Shown one piece after another: positions 11,219 through 21,071 of a DNA stretch of 64,000 nt. The position numbers and the translations under genes were made by a program. A model generated the notes under the pieces. It had not been told where the DNA came from. It made no database searches and saw nothing but the letters and a program-made list of their open reading frames with translations. The DNA is from Macrosoma leucophasiata (taxonomy: Eukaryota > Arthropoda > Insecta > Lepidoptera > Hedylidae), in assembly GCA_036365455.1 (NCBI GenBank), contig JAWQUS010000007.1, positions 23,948,001-24,012,000 on the forward strand. The letters are read 5' to 3'. Positions within the stretch are counted from its first letter, which is position 1, and every line of letters begins with the position of its first letter.

Positions 11219-12430
11219 ATGGAGAAAATTGAACATCATGCAGTCATTAAGTACCTCAATAAAAAAGGCCTGTCACCAAAAGACATCCATCAAGATATGG
11301 TGGGCACTTTGGGGGAGTCTGCTCCATCGTATTCCAGTGTCAAGAAGTGGGTAGCTGAGTTTAAGCGCGGTCGTGAGAGCATTGAAGATGATCCTAGGAG
11401 TATACGGCCTACAACCTCTACCACGAAAGAAAACATCGATAAAATTTGTGATCTCGTACTGGGTGATCGACGTTTGACCATTGGTAAGATAGCTGAGACA
11501 ACAGACATTAGTTATGGCCGGGTGCAACACATAATAACGAAAGAATTGGGATTCCATAAGGTTTCTGCTCGCTAGGTCCCGAGGTTGCTTTCAGCTGAAC
11601 AAAAACGAGTTCGATTCACAATTTCGCGAGACTGTTTGGAACTTTTTGAGTATGATCCCGAGGACTTTATGTCTAGATTTGTTACCATGGATAAAAGCTG
11701 GGTTCACCACCATATTCCTGAATCAAAGCAACAATCCAAACAGTGGAAAAGATCTGACACACCTACACCGAAAAAGGCTAAGGTCGTTTTGTCGACTAAC
11801 AAAGCCTGGCTTCTGTTTTTTGGGATGCGAAGGGGATTATTTTTGTAGATTATTTACCGAAAGGTCAAACTATTAATTATAGTTATTATTGTAACCTTTT
11901 ACGAAGACTCCAAGAAGAAATAAAAGAAAAAAGGCCGGGAATGTTGCGTAAGAAAGTTTTGTTCCATCAAGACAATGCACGTGTTCACACTTCTGTTGAA
12001 ACAATGTCTGTTATCCATCCATGATTGTGGCTACGAATTGCTGCCCACCCACCTTATTCGCCGGATTTAGCCCCCTCAAATTATCATTTATTTCCAAATT
12101 TAAAAAACATTTGGGTGGCTCGAAATTTTTGACCAAAGATGAGGTGATAGTCGCAGTAAACGAGTATTTCGCCGACCTTTTTTATGTCATTAAGTTGACA
12201 GACAAGCAGACGGGCCACCTGATGGTAAGTGGTCACCGTCGCCTATGGACATTTGCAACACCAGGGGAGTTGCCAACGCGCTGCCAGCCCTGAAGGACTC
12301 TTTTGACGCCATTTTTGAAGAACCCCATATTGTGATGATATCGACCTTCCGGAATCTTTTTTTTTCGAATGGATAAACAAGTTGCAGTTCAGGTGGAAGA
12401 AGTGTGTTGAGCTAGATAGAGACTATGTCG
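11219..12430 (+). pseudogene. mariner transposase pseudogene
   Basis: A Tc1/mariner-family DDD transposase that would cut and paste its element at TA sites. Codons 1-118 (11219-11572) hold the DNA-binding N-terminus with the paired helix-turn-helix (SYSSVKKWVAEFKRGRES, EDDPRS). A TAG at 11573-11575 stands where relatives have tryptophan. The same frame resumes (LSAEQKRVRF) and carries MDKSWVHHHIPESKQQSKQW with the first catalytic Asp. Near 11815 the frame shifts; the second catalytic region (FHQDNARVH) is readable in another frame at about 11960-11990. A LINE fragment at 12178-12341 interrupts the C-terminal part, which resumes with the WKKCVELDRDYVEK-like end before the stop near 12438. It is certainly inactive. 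The similarity is judged from family knowledge, not from a search. Confidence 0.85.
12178..12341 (-). repeat. LINE (CR1-like) 3' tail nested in mariner
   Basis: Contains GACAAGCAGACGGGCCACCTGATG and AACACCAGGGGAGTTGCCAACGC in pieces, the common 3'-tail sequence of lepidopteran CR1/Zenon-type LINEs, here 5'-truncated. The flanks are CGACCTT on the left (about 12172-12178) and CGACCTT on the right (about 12340-12347), a 7-bp target duplication. The call to this clade is from memory of the motif. Confidence 0.65.
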
Positions 12431-12502
12431 AAAAATAAAAATAAATTTAGACCCACTTTTCTTTCATTTTCTTGGTCGGGCTTCGAACTTTTGGATCCAC
12501 TA

Positions 12503-14660
12503 TTTTCCATTTTAGTATCTTTTATCGATGCCTGTGTAAGCAAATTCCCGGTCTCCGATGCCACCCACGATTAGGGTTGCCATCTCCTAAACAAAAAGTG
12601 TCAATATACTCAACAATATTATGTGTGTTGACTGAAAAAAAAATAAGAAAAAGATTACTTTCAGCTTATCTATTTAATTTCATTATGAAACGTTGTTTTA
12701 ATTCATTTAATGTATTGCTTCTACTACAAATGTATACGATAACGATACCTTTTATGCTGATCTATTGTAAGCTGAGAGTGAAATAAAAACATCAAAATGC
12801 ATTGGAAGAACTTTAATTACGATTCAAACGAAACAATAGTTTAATCATAAATATACACTGTATAAGTACATTAGGTTAAATTACAGGTATAACAACCATT
12901 CCCTAATTCTATACTAATGTCATATCAACTAAATCAACACATTGAACTACATATTACTAGAATATTTCGGTACTCAAAGAGACCGGCCTTTATCTTGTTA
13001 ATAGTATTTATTATATTTTTTTTCTAATAACTCAAATAAAGGTACGCGTTCATTGTACTGCTGCGGATAGAACACACACACAACGTGCCGTACCACAATA
13101 ACTACTCAGTCCTGCTATTATAAACTTTTTATAATATTATAATTTCCTGAAGTTATAAGCTAAATTATAATTTAGAACTTACAATTGATTTTTCCATTCT
13201 CTTTGAACATCGAAACAACATACAACATACGAACTAACCTACTGACTCAGTAAATATATTATAACACTTATGGTAAATTCAATTCACAATTTGGCTTCGC
13301 CTATACAAATATCTACTGTACGAATATGTACATTTCATGATTTAGAAAAACTAATCTAAGCTAAGACACCAAAACACTCAAACACATGGCTATTTAAGTT
13401 TGCCAATACACACCGAGCATAACATAGCGGTCATATAAACCATAATAGTTTTAGAACATTTTACGACATCATTAGAATAAAACCATGTGTTTGAACTATT
13501 ATGTGATTATATCTATGAATTATTCTAGATACATCTAGACATAAATAATGTGGCGAATGTCCATAATAATTTACAGTAAATAAATTCTAATATCACCAAA
13601 TTTGAGATCATTCATAGGTTTATTTGGTCCTAAATTAATGAGGCTAACAAAGGACAGAAATAAACTTAATATTATGACAGCGATAGTTAAAATTAATAAT
13701 GTACACCCCAACAACAAGTCTTCATCTAAATGAATGATAATAATATTACAAATCGTACAACGATATTTTCTAAACATTCATCCATTTCCTACGAACATAA
13801 CAAATGACAATCATAATTTAATATTCGTTATCTGTGCAGTTAAATATAATGATAAACTTACTATAATTAATGTTTAACTTAAGTATGCAGTAATCATAAT
13901 GCATAAACTTACTGACTATAAAACTAACTGAAATATACTAGTCAACAGAAATAACTAGCAAAAATATAATATTATTTGAATGAACATAAATCTTTGCTTA
14001 CATTATTCAGACCATTAATAGAAAGAGGCCTAATCGCACCAACATTTAAATACCTACTGTATTTCTTAAACACAATTCTATACTATTAAACTAAGATTAA
14101 ATAGAATGATAGAAAATCTAGAGACAGAATTGCTAGACAGGATTTACATTAGGGCTCGCCGTAAAAGTATTACTCCATATTATTTTACATCAAGTAACCC
14201 CATTTAATTACTCATTTAGATACACGTCCATAATCTGGTCTGCAGAAATTATCGCTAACCATGTAATAAAAGGGAAATTAAGATTTGTATATGAACGCAC
14301 TATTGCAGCATTTGAAAATATCCTTGATGCAAAGCAGTGAACGCGCATCATCATAGATTATTAGCAGTAGGGCTAAAACGTATCTAATTACGTTTATGAA
14401 GGGGGTAACCTTCATAAACCTAATTAGATACGTTTTAGATATAATATGCTTTGTCTTTGTCAGTTGCATTTTTAAAATGTGCCGGATAGAAAAAGACAAA
14501 GGAGAGATTAGCAACACTTCAGCTAAAATACGTTTTTGAATAAGGGGGTTATTCTGCAGCACAAAACTCACTACATCAAAGTATATTTATGAGCATGCTT
14601 CAACAAATGCAAAACAAAATGATAGATTTTATTTTTGTCAAAAAAAAAACGCATAACGTC
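12503..14660. other. Repeat-poor AT-rich island
   Basis: About 2 kb without any of the repeat families that fill the rest of the window. The minus frames at 13571-13777 (68 codons, one hydrophobic segment) and 14278-14571 (97 codons) are unrecognised and typical of AT-rich chance frames. The texture resembles an untranslated region, but no polyadenylation or exon signal fixes this. A near-perfect hairpin lies at 14373-14438. Confidence 0.4.
14373..14438. repeat. Near-perfect 30-bp hairpin
   Basis: Arm 14373-14402 (CTAAAACGTATCTAATTACG...) and arm 14409-14438 are complementary with a single mismatch and a 6-nt loop (GGGTAA). No related copy is seen elsewhere in the window. Confidence 0.8.
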
Positions 14661-14674
14661 CCCATCACATATAT

Positions 14675-14895
14675 AAGCATACAAGCAAACACTTACAATT
14701 CGACAGTTACGTTTTGTCCTAAGTTTATAATAAGTGGCGAACGTGTTGAAATCTCTAGGCACATAGTTAAACTCCGAGGGTTGTGCTTGGGAAGCTTCCG
14801 AATTAACGAAAATTTCACATACAACTCACACTGGGGTTGAACCCCAAACCCCAGCGTCGCAGGTCTTTTAGCGCTAGACCACTGAATCAGTTCAG
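14675..14895 (-). repeat. Old SINE family C copy
   Basis: A diverged minus copy: AAGCAAACACTTACAATTCG, CAGTTACGTTTTG, AGTGGCGAACGTGTTGAAAT and, at the head, TTGAACCCCAAACCCC...TAGACCACTGA. It is clearly older than the other C copies. Confidence 0.7.
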
Positions 14896-15300
14896 TAGTG
14901 AGTTTCATCTTACAGAATAAACACCTAGTGTTATGTACGTCGTGTCGATTACAGATCAATGGACGTGTAACTTTATATGTTAGTCAAAGTTCGAGTAACA
15001 ATTAACTTTTCCTAACATAGAGCCATTAACGTGATATGAATCCGAATACGTATACCTCCTTGTACTATGATTCAGTCAGGTTATTTATTATTTATTTGTC
15101 AATTATTTTAAACGTGGCTAATATTAATGATGTTGATCAATCAGAAGCCAATCGCGATTATTGATTTTGAACATCGAATGAAAGCGAGATTCTACAGATA
15201 TCGTTTGACGCTACATAATAAAATAATTAAATAGATTAGTTGTCCAAGACCCATCGTAATTTTGGATAGCTGATTAATTTAATTTAACCACATAACAGTG
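14896..15300. other. Unassigned spacer
   Basis: No gene or element is recognised. Confidence 0.3.
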
Positions 15301-15432
15301 CTGGGTTGATATTTGTTAAAGTGATTGTAACATTTCACATCCTTCTCTAACTTAAAGAAATCTGTTAAAGTTAGAGGAGGATGTGCAATGTTACAATAAC
15401 TTTAACTTTAGAAAACATCATGGTGCAACCCA
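15301..15432. mobile_element. Palindromic MITE (family E, copy 1)
   Basis: Ends CTGGGTTG and CAACCCAG. The two halves fold back on each other (CACATCCTTCTCTAACTT against AGTTAGAGGAGGATGTG; TAAAGT.ATTGTAACATT against AATGTTACAATAACTTTA). It has no coding capacity. Confidence 0.8.
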
Positions 15433-15444
15433 GACTTATAGGTT

Positions 15445-16040
15445 CGGTTGCACCAACATATTTGGTAAAATTTTACATCCTGCTTTAACTTCTACAAATA
15501 AAGGAGATGTTGCGAGCTCGGCTCTGGTTCGTACACGACCTCAAAAAATGGGTAAATTAAAGAAGAATCCGAAAAAAATATAATTAATTTATTCAAGAAT
15601 ATATTTTAGAGTCACGACCACATTTAATTCAAACGATTTTATCATTTTCAACTATGTTCAACATGGCGGCGATACAGCCGACGCTTGGGATCAATCGATT
15701 TCGACAGTATTTAGAAAATGTTACTTTTTTCTCCAAGTACTATATAATCAAAATACAATTTAAAAAATGAAAATGTCAAAATGTCATCGCCCGCCATTTT
15801 CGCCATGTTGGTTTTGAGTTGCAATTCTAACTGCAAAGAATGTTTTGTAACTGAAAACAAAGCTAAATTAGTAAAAATCTGCAGTAAAAAACGTTATTAT
15901 ATTGATTTTGCCTGTTTAATGATATTGTGTACAATACATGGCCGGAGGTTCATACATTTTTGCAACATCTCCTTTGTTACAGTTAGAGAAGGATGCAAAA
16001 TTTTACAACTATAACTTTAACAAATATTTTGAGGCAACCG
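15445..16040. mobile_element. Palindromic MITE (family E, copy 2), split by a D element
   Basis: Begins CGGTTGCACCAA, continues AAATTTTACATCCTGCTTTAAC, is interrupted at 15503-15972 by family D, then resumes GTTACAGTTAGAGAAGGATG and ends TTTGAGGCAACCG. The D insertion is therefore younger than this E copy. Confidence 0.75.
15503..15972 (+). mobile_element. 470-bp inverted-repeat element (family D, copy 2)
   Basis: Ends GGAGATGTTGC and GCAACATCTCC, flanked by AAA and TTT, nested within a family E MITE. It is about 90% or more identical to 7989-8456 by eye. Confidence 0.85.
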
Positions 16041-17988
16041 TTCTTTCAATTTAATTATTTATAAAAAGGTTGCATTGCGTACAGTGATTCACGAGATGAA
16101 TTAAATTTGTAATCGATATACATACTTGTTTTTTTTTATAGAAAACTAACCGGCTGAACGAATTTTTAATCGAATTAATAGATCTTGAGTGACTTTCTAT
16201 CAGTTTCATAATGAACTCGTTTACTATTCGGTTAGTCAAATTAAATCGATTCGTGTGAATGCAGCAGATTTTACTTCAATAATTAATTAAGTGTATGTGT
16301 GTGAAAGATTAGTCTTTCACATATCTAATGTAAGTATGAATAAGTTTTGAAAAAAACTTGGCTTTGTCTAGCTAGTAGCTTTAAGTTTATAATCTAAAAT
16401 ATTCTCATTAAAAATAATCTAATTGTATTGAATTTCAGCATGTGAAAATGTGTAAAATTGCTCATATTATTGATAATCTTTATTGTAATTTATTTACTTT
16501 GATTGATTTTGAAATGGAATGCTCAAAAATTAAATTGAAAAAAATCCATTCTTTAACAGACCACGGAAGCTATTTCCTATGTTAAGACATGGGATCATAA
16601 ATTAGACTCAAAGGGAACTTTTGCCAGGATTGAAATAGAACTAAATAATTGAATATGGGTAAAAGCCTCCAATTAGATTAAATTATATAATCTTAGAAAT
16701 TACTACACAATATTTACGAGCATGCGAGTGAAAACGTTTAGGTCCTTGGACGATTTCATTTTTCAAAATACATTCGTTGTCTACCTAATATAGTAAAGAT
16801 AAAATTAAGTTAATTATAATTATCGTTTTAAAGTATTTGAAGCATAATTAGTAGACTAGAAGATTTGGCACAAGACCGAGATACTGATTGAGTTGCGTAA
16901 ATAAATTAACTAAAGAGATTTATTTATTTTTCGCATTTTTGAAACGCTGTTATAGGTTTTAGATATGAAGACTTTCAAACTTCGAACACAAATCACAGCA
17001 TTACCTTTTGGTTAAGAATTATTTGTAAGTAATTTTAAACTTCATTAAAATGCCAAATGAAGGATGATTCTACCAACATTTTGTCGATATTTAGAAAAAT
17101 TGTTCCAGAACGATTTCAGGAGAGTTTGTATTCGAGACTAACCCATTATTTTAACAGGTAAGAAATCTCTTGATAATCCCATACTTAACCGCCTTATTCA
17201 TAAACGTAGATCTGCAGGCGTATTATGTATCTCAGTTGGCATAATTTCGATAGCCACTTTGCTGTACATTGCTGTTTTGACGAAACATGATAATTACGAT
17301 CATTTACAGAAAACCGCAATGCAATACAAAGTAGCTTTCAAATTTATAGCCTCCGAGTTACAGAATGCGCTTGCAAATCCTCATCAGATACGATTAAAGT
17401 TATATCTTTGTCAGGTTCACTGTCAATTGCGTAAGATAGAACAAGACAAAAGAATGATAAGCGTACTTTGGTTAAAATACATTTTTGAATAAGGTGGTAT
17501 ATCCAGATCAATGATAATCATCACCACATCAATACATTTTTGATATCAGATCGAACGACAAGACGCAATTGTCCTGATTCCGATAAATGAAGTAACCGAC
17601 CGGGCACATCGTAAAGCTGCAAATGATGCAAATACCGCCAACTTATGGCTTGCACTTACAAAACTGGTTCAATATGAGTTTGGTGTTACGTAAGACGCAA
17701 TGCATCTGGAGGAAGTAGTGCGTAACAGAGATCAGCACCAACAGACAGGCTAGATGGCTATCTAATTCGACGAGAATTTGAAATACATTGAATTGTTTCA
17801 TTTGAACTAATTGAACTGTGAATTTCGCAAACAAGTTCGATGAATTTAATTTTAAAACAGTCGTGACTGAATTCTAAAATGTTACTTAATTTTAAGTACT
17901 GCTTCAATTGTTCACAAACTTTTTATATGACAGTTGCAATTATGTTAATTAGCGCATCATCTCTTGCAGTCAGCCTCTCTACATCCAT
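16041..17988. other. Unassigned intergenic stretch
   Basis: Nearly 2 kb of AT-rich DNA without recognisable repeats. A 77-codon plus frame at 17259-17492 is lysine- and glutamine-rich and unrecognised; I do not call it a gene. GTTACTTACGC-type and CTGACAGG-type words give no clear signal. Confidence 0.3.
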
Positions 17989-18115
17989 CCCAATAACGTT
18001 AACGTTATTGTAAAATTTTACATCCTTCTCTTACTTTATCAGATTTCTTTAAGTTAGAGAAGGATGTGAAATGTAACAATAACTTTAACTTTAACAAATA
18101 TCGTGGTGCAGCCCA
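17989..18115. mobile_element. Palindromic MITE (family E, copy 3)
   Basis: Shows the same foldback halves as 15301-15432 (TTTTACATCCTTCTCTTACTT and AAGTTAGAGAAGGATGTG) and ends ATCGTGGTGCAGCCCAG. Confidence 0.75.
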
Positions 18116-18626
18116 GGCTTAGTATTTATTATTAAACTACTCTTTATCAGTTATGTATGTAGGAATTTTTTCATAGAAATAAGAAATTATAGAAATTATA
18201 CATGTAGGTAAGTGAGTGAATGGATTGCATTAAAAACATTCTTGCTAATAGATATATTATGTTCCTGAAACACATTTTATTCAAAGCAATTACCATTAAT
18301 TTATTTGAATAGCAGAATGCACTTAAATAAAGTAGATAAATACCAAACTGCACTTTCGTTTTAGTTCCTCGTCATGAAACAATGTTCTAGAAGTATTTGG
18401 AAGTTAATTTAAATATCGTGTAAATATTCAGTATTCGGCCATGATCTATGTAAGATATGCACTCGTCTACAATTAAGATAAAGTGATCATTTAGGCGAAC
18501 TATTTGGAATTATCCTCGACAAAGCTATTTAAATGCAAATTAGGGACAATAAGTTCTTACAATTGTTCCCATGCTATATTGATATCGGGCGCTTATAGGC
18601 GTCCATCACGCTTATAAGCGTCCAGG
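18116..18626 (-). other. Presumed 3' untranslated and downstream region of the kinase
   Basis: This lies directly downstream of the kinase stop codon on the minus strand. AATAAA-type signals, read on the minus strand, lie at 18300-18305 and 18276-18281 and would give a 3' UTR of about 330-350 bases. Two tandem GCTTATARGCGTCCA-like units (about 20 bp each) follow the stop at 18590-18625. The polyadenylation site is inferred only. Confidence 0.35.
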
Positions 18627-18816
18627 TCACGCTCGTCCCAACATGGCGGCGACGTCGCCGGCGGACTGCGAGTGGAGGAGGGCGCTGCGGGGCGGTCGGG
18701 GAGGGGCGAGCCGCGGTAATGCAAGGACGCCTGCAGGCGTCGACCCAAGAGGGCACCCTGTGACGAACTCGTGCCGTGACGCCTCCGTGGGTGTGATCCG
18801 ACGTTTGGGGTCCCAT
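18627..18816 (-). CDS. Dyrk2: DYRK kinase, visible coding exon 7 (terminal)
   Basis: This exon gives residues 343-404 of the visible protein and the stop codon (TGA at 18627-18629). It starts WDPKRRITPTEASRHEFV, the conserved end of the kinase domain (subdomain XI, 'EWDP..R.TP.EA..H'), then has a tail of about 40 residues rich in Pro, Ala and Leu ending in AAMLGRA. The acceptor is TTCTTCCACAG|A (boundary 18816/18817), and the first base completes the Glu codon left open by the exon at 37495-37624. The tail is short compared with vertebrate DYRK2. The exon is very GC-rich against AT-rich surroundings. It is separated from the previous exon by an 18.7-kb intron; the join rests on matching phase and on the unbroken family pattern, so an alternative last exon inside that intron cannot be excluded. 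Confidence 0.88.
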
Positions 18817-18978
18817 CTGTGGAAGAAAAACCTTGGTTTAGTGTAATTCTTTTTTTGAAAAGACGATAACACTCTAGTCTAATTATTTTTGATGAAGAAA
18901 CACTTGTGTTACTTACATAGGCAAATCGAATACAAATAAACCATCATCATGTCTGTACTTATCGACACCTATCTATTC

Positions 18979-19257
18979 TTTTTATGTTATGGAAGTGGCA
19001 AACAAGCATGCAGTTCACATTGATGTCAAGTGAAGACTGCAGCCTATAGACACCCACACAAAGACCAAGGTCAAAATGCAGATGCGTTACCACTCCTGGG
19101 GCCTGAGGTGTTATGCCTCTGTGCCGGAAATGACAAGTGCGTACATTACCACGACCGGAACACGATAGTGCTGAACACTACCATTTAGCGGCAAGTATAT
19201 TAGGTAACGCGGTGGTGCCTACGCCCGCGAGCTCCGTCACTGGAGCTCTACCACCAC
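18979..19257 (-). repeat. Family B full-length copy
   Basis: Reverse copy: TTTATGTTATGGAAGTGGC at the left and TGGAGCTCTACCACCA at the right, with every internal block present. Confidence 0.85.
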
Positions 19258-19469
19258 TATCTCGGCAATCATAGTTCAGGTGGTCACCCTAAACAATATT
19301 TATACAATTTGACTAAACATATATCTATGATCCGATCATCCGATCGTATATCTATATCAGAGTTTAAGAGGCATATTACTGCCTACTACAAACTAGTAGC
19401 CTTCCAGTGCCCGTATCGTTTTATCATGCGACTCCATTTCGGTACTTCCAAAGATTTGTTTCATCTATA

Positions 19470-21071
19470 TCTATACTTATAATAAAACTGTAGAAGTATA
19501 AATTCTGTACATTGAAAATATTGAAAAAATTAATACAAGGGGATGTTACTAGATCGATACCGAACACAAATATGTGATTAGATTTTTTTTTGTCTGTCTG
19601 TCTGTCTGTTTGTTCAAGCATCACACAAAATCTACCGGTCCGATTACAATGAAACTTGGTATGATTATACTTTAACCTTTGGCGCACAAAATGTCTGTTT
19701 GTCTGTGTGTTTCTGCACCCTAATTTCAGAAACGCCTTATTCGATTTGCAGTTTTCACTAATATATTGTAGTAAGTTTCACTTAACATTTAGTGTTTGTT
19801 CATATGAATCGGTTCAGAAATAAAAAAGTTATGTCAAATTAAAGAATCATATCGAATATTTTTAAGCTATTCTGTATCTTAGTTCTATCTTTTAGGGGAT
19901 TTCGTACCAAAAAGGTAAAAACGGACCCTACGGATTACTAATCGTCCGCTGTCTGTCTGTCTGTCTGTCCGTCCGTCTGTCTGTCACCAGCCTGTATCTC
20001 AAAAACAGTGTTATATAGCTAGAAAGCTAATATTTTCACAAATTATGTATTTCTGATACCACTATAAAGACAAAATTAATTACTAAAAATAAAATATGAA
20101 AACTTTAAGGGGTCTAAGGCGGCATACAATACACGTGTTTTTTGTTCGTATATTTTTGGCTCGATAATAACGGTAGCAAGTACTAGACCCTTAAATTTTC
20201 ACAGAATTTTTAGATCTTATGTTGTATTTTACCTTCCATAATAATAAATCTATACAAATAAATGAAATTGGAGTGTCTGTTTGTAATATTAAATAACCGC
20301 TTTTTACTAAATGCATATGTATACACGGTACATATACCAAAACATTTTTTACGATTTTTGTCTGTCTGTCTGTTTGGTGGGGCTAATCTTATAATACATA
20401 TAATACATACATACAAACCTACATACAAATAAGTAGAATTGGAGTGTATCCGACTTTGACGGGATTTCCACGGGTAGGTAGCTGATGTAATAAGGAGTAA
20501 CTTAGGCTACTTTTATCTCCATACATCCATACATACCTACATACAAATAAGTAGAATTGGAGTGTATCCGACTTTGACGGGACTTCCACGGGTAGGTAGC
20601 CGATGTAATAAGGAGTAACTTAGGCTACTTTTATGTCCATACATCCATACATACCTACATACAAATAAGTAGAATTGGAGTGTATCCGACTTTGACGGGA
20701 CTTCCACGGGTAGGTAGCTGATGTAATAAGGAGTAACTTAGGCTACTTTTATCTCCATACATCCATACATACCTACATACAAATAAGTAGAATTGGAGTG
20801 TATCCGACTTTGACGGGACTTCCACGGGTAGGTAGCTGATGTAATAAGCAGTAACTTAGGCTACTTTAACTCCATACAACCATACATACCCACATACAAA
20901 TAAATAGAATTTGAGTGTCTCCGATTTTGACGGAACTTTCACTGGCAGATAGCTGATGTAATAAGGAGTAACTTAGGCTACTTTTATATTAGCTGCGCCC
21001 ACGACTTCGTCTGGGTAGATACTGAATAATCATATTTTTTCTCACGTGGACAAAGTCGCGGGCACAGCTAG
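19470..21071 (+). mobile_element. Helitron-like element, 1.6 kb, with internal tandem array
   Basis: The left end A|TCTATACTTATAATAAA and the right end GTCGCGGGCACAGCTAG|T fit Helitron termini (5' TC, 3' CTAG, inserted between A and T, GC-rich hairpin near the 3' end). The interior has CTGT/GTCT microsatellites at 19590-19612, 19949-19985 and 20358-20376 and a 118-bp tandem array. No Rep/helicase frame is seen, so it is non-autonomous. That one element spans the whole interval is inferred; it may be two overlapping insertions. Confidence 0.6.
20415..20990. repeat. 118-bp tandem array, about five units
   Basis: The unit marker AGTAGAATTGGAGTG recurs at 20432, 20550, 20668 and 20786, exactly 118 bp apart, with a diverged unit at 20903. 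Each unit contains CCGACTTTGACGGGA, CCACGGGTAGGTAG and AAGGAGTAACTTAGGCTAC, sequence that belongs to the Helitron interior. Confidence 0.9.

Larger units (their letters stand above)
11038..12502 (+). mobile_element. mariner transposon, broken, with a nested insertion
   Basis: The ends are inverted: GAGGGTGGATCCAAAAGTTCG near 11041 and the complement of GTGGATCCAAAAGTTCG ending near 12500, with TA at 11038-11039 and 12501-12502. Between them lies one mariner transposase frame inactivated by a stop, a frameshift and a LINE-tail insertion. With the insertion removed the element would be about 1.3 kb, the usual mariner size. Confidence 0.85.

Noticed and set aside
13571..13777. 68-codon minus frame with a hydrophobic stretch
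   Set aside because: Leu/Ile-rich frames are expected by chance in AT-rich DNA; there is no signal peptide context or homology.
17259..17492. 77-codon plus frame
   Set aside because: Protein-like in places (coiled, Lys/Gln-rich) but with no recognisable family, start context or splice signals.
20415..20990. CRISPR-like array
   Set aside because: 118-bp contiguous units with no spacers, in an insect genome, within a Helitron: an ordinary tandem array.
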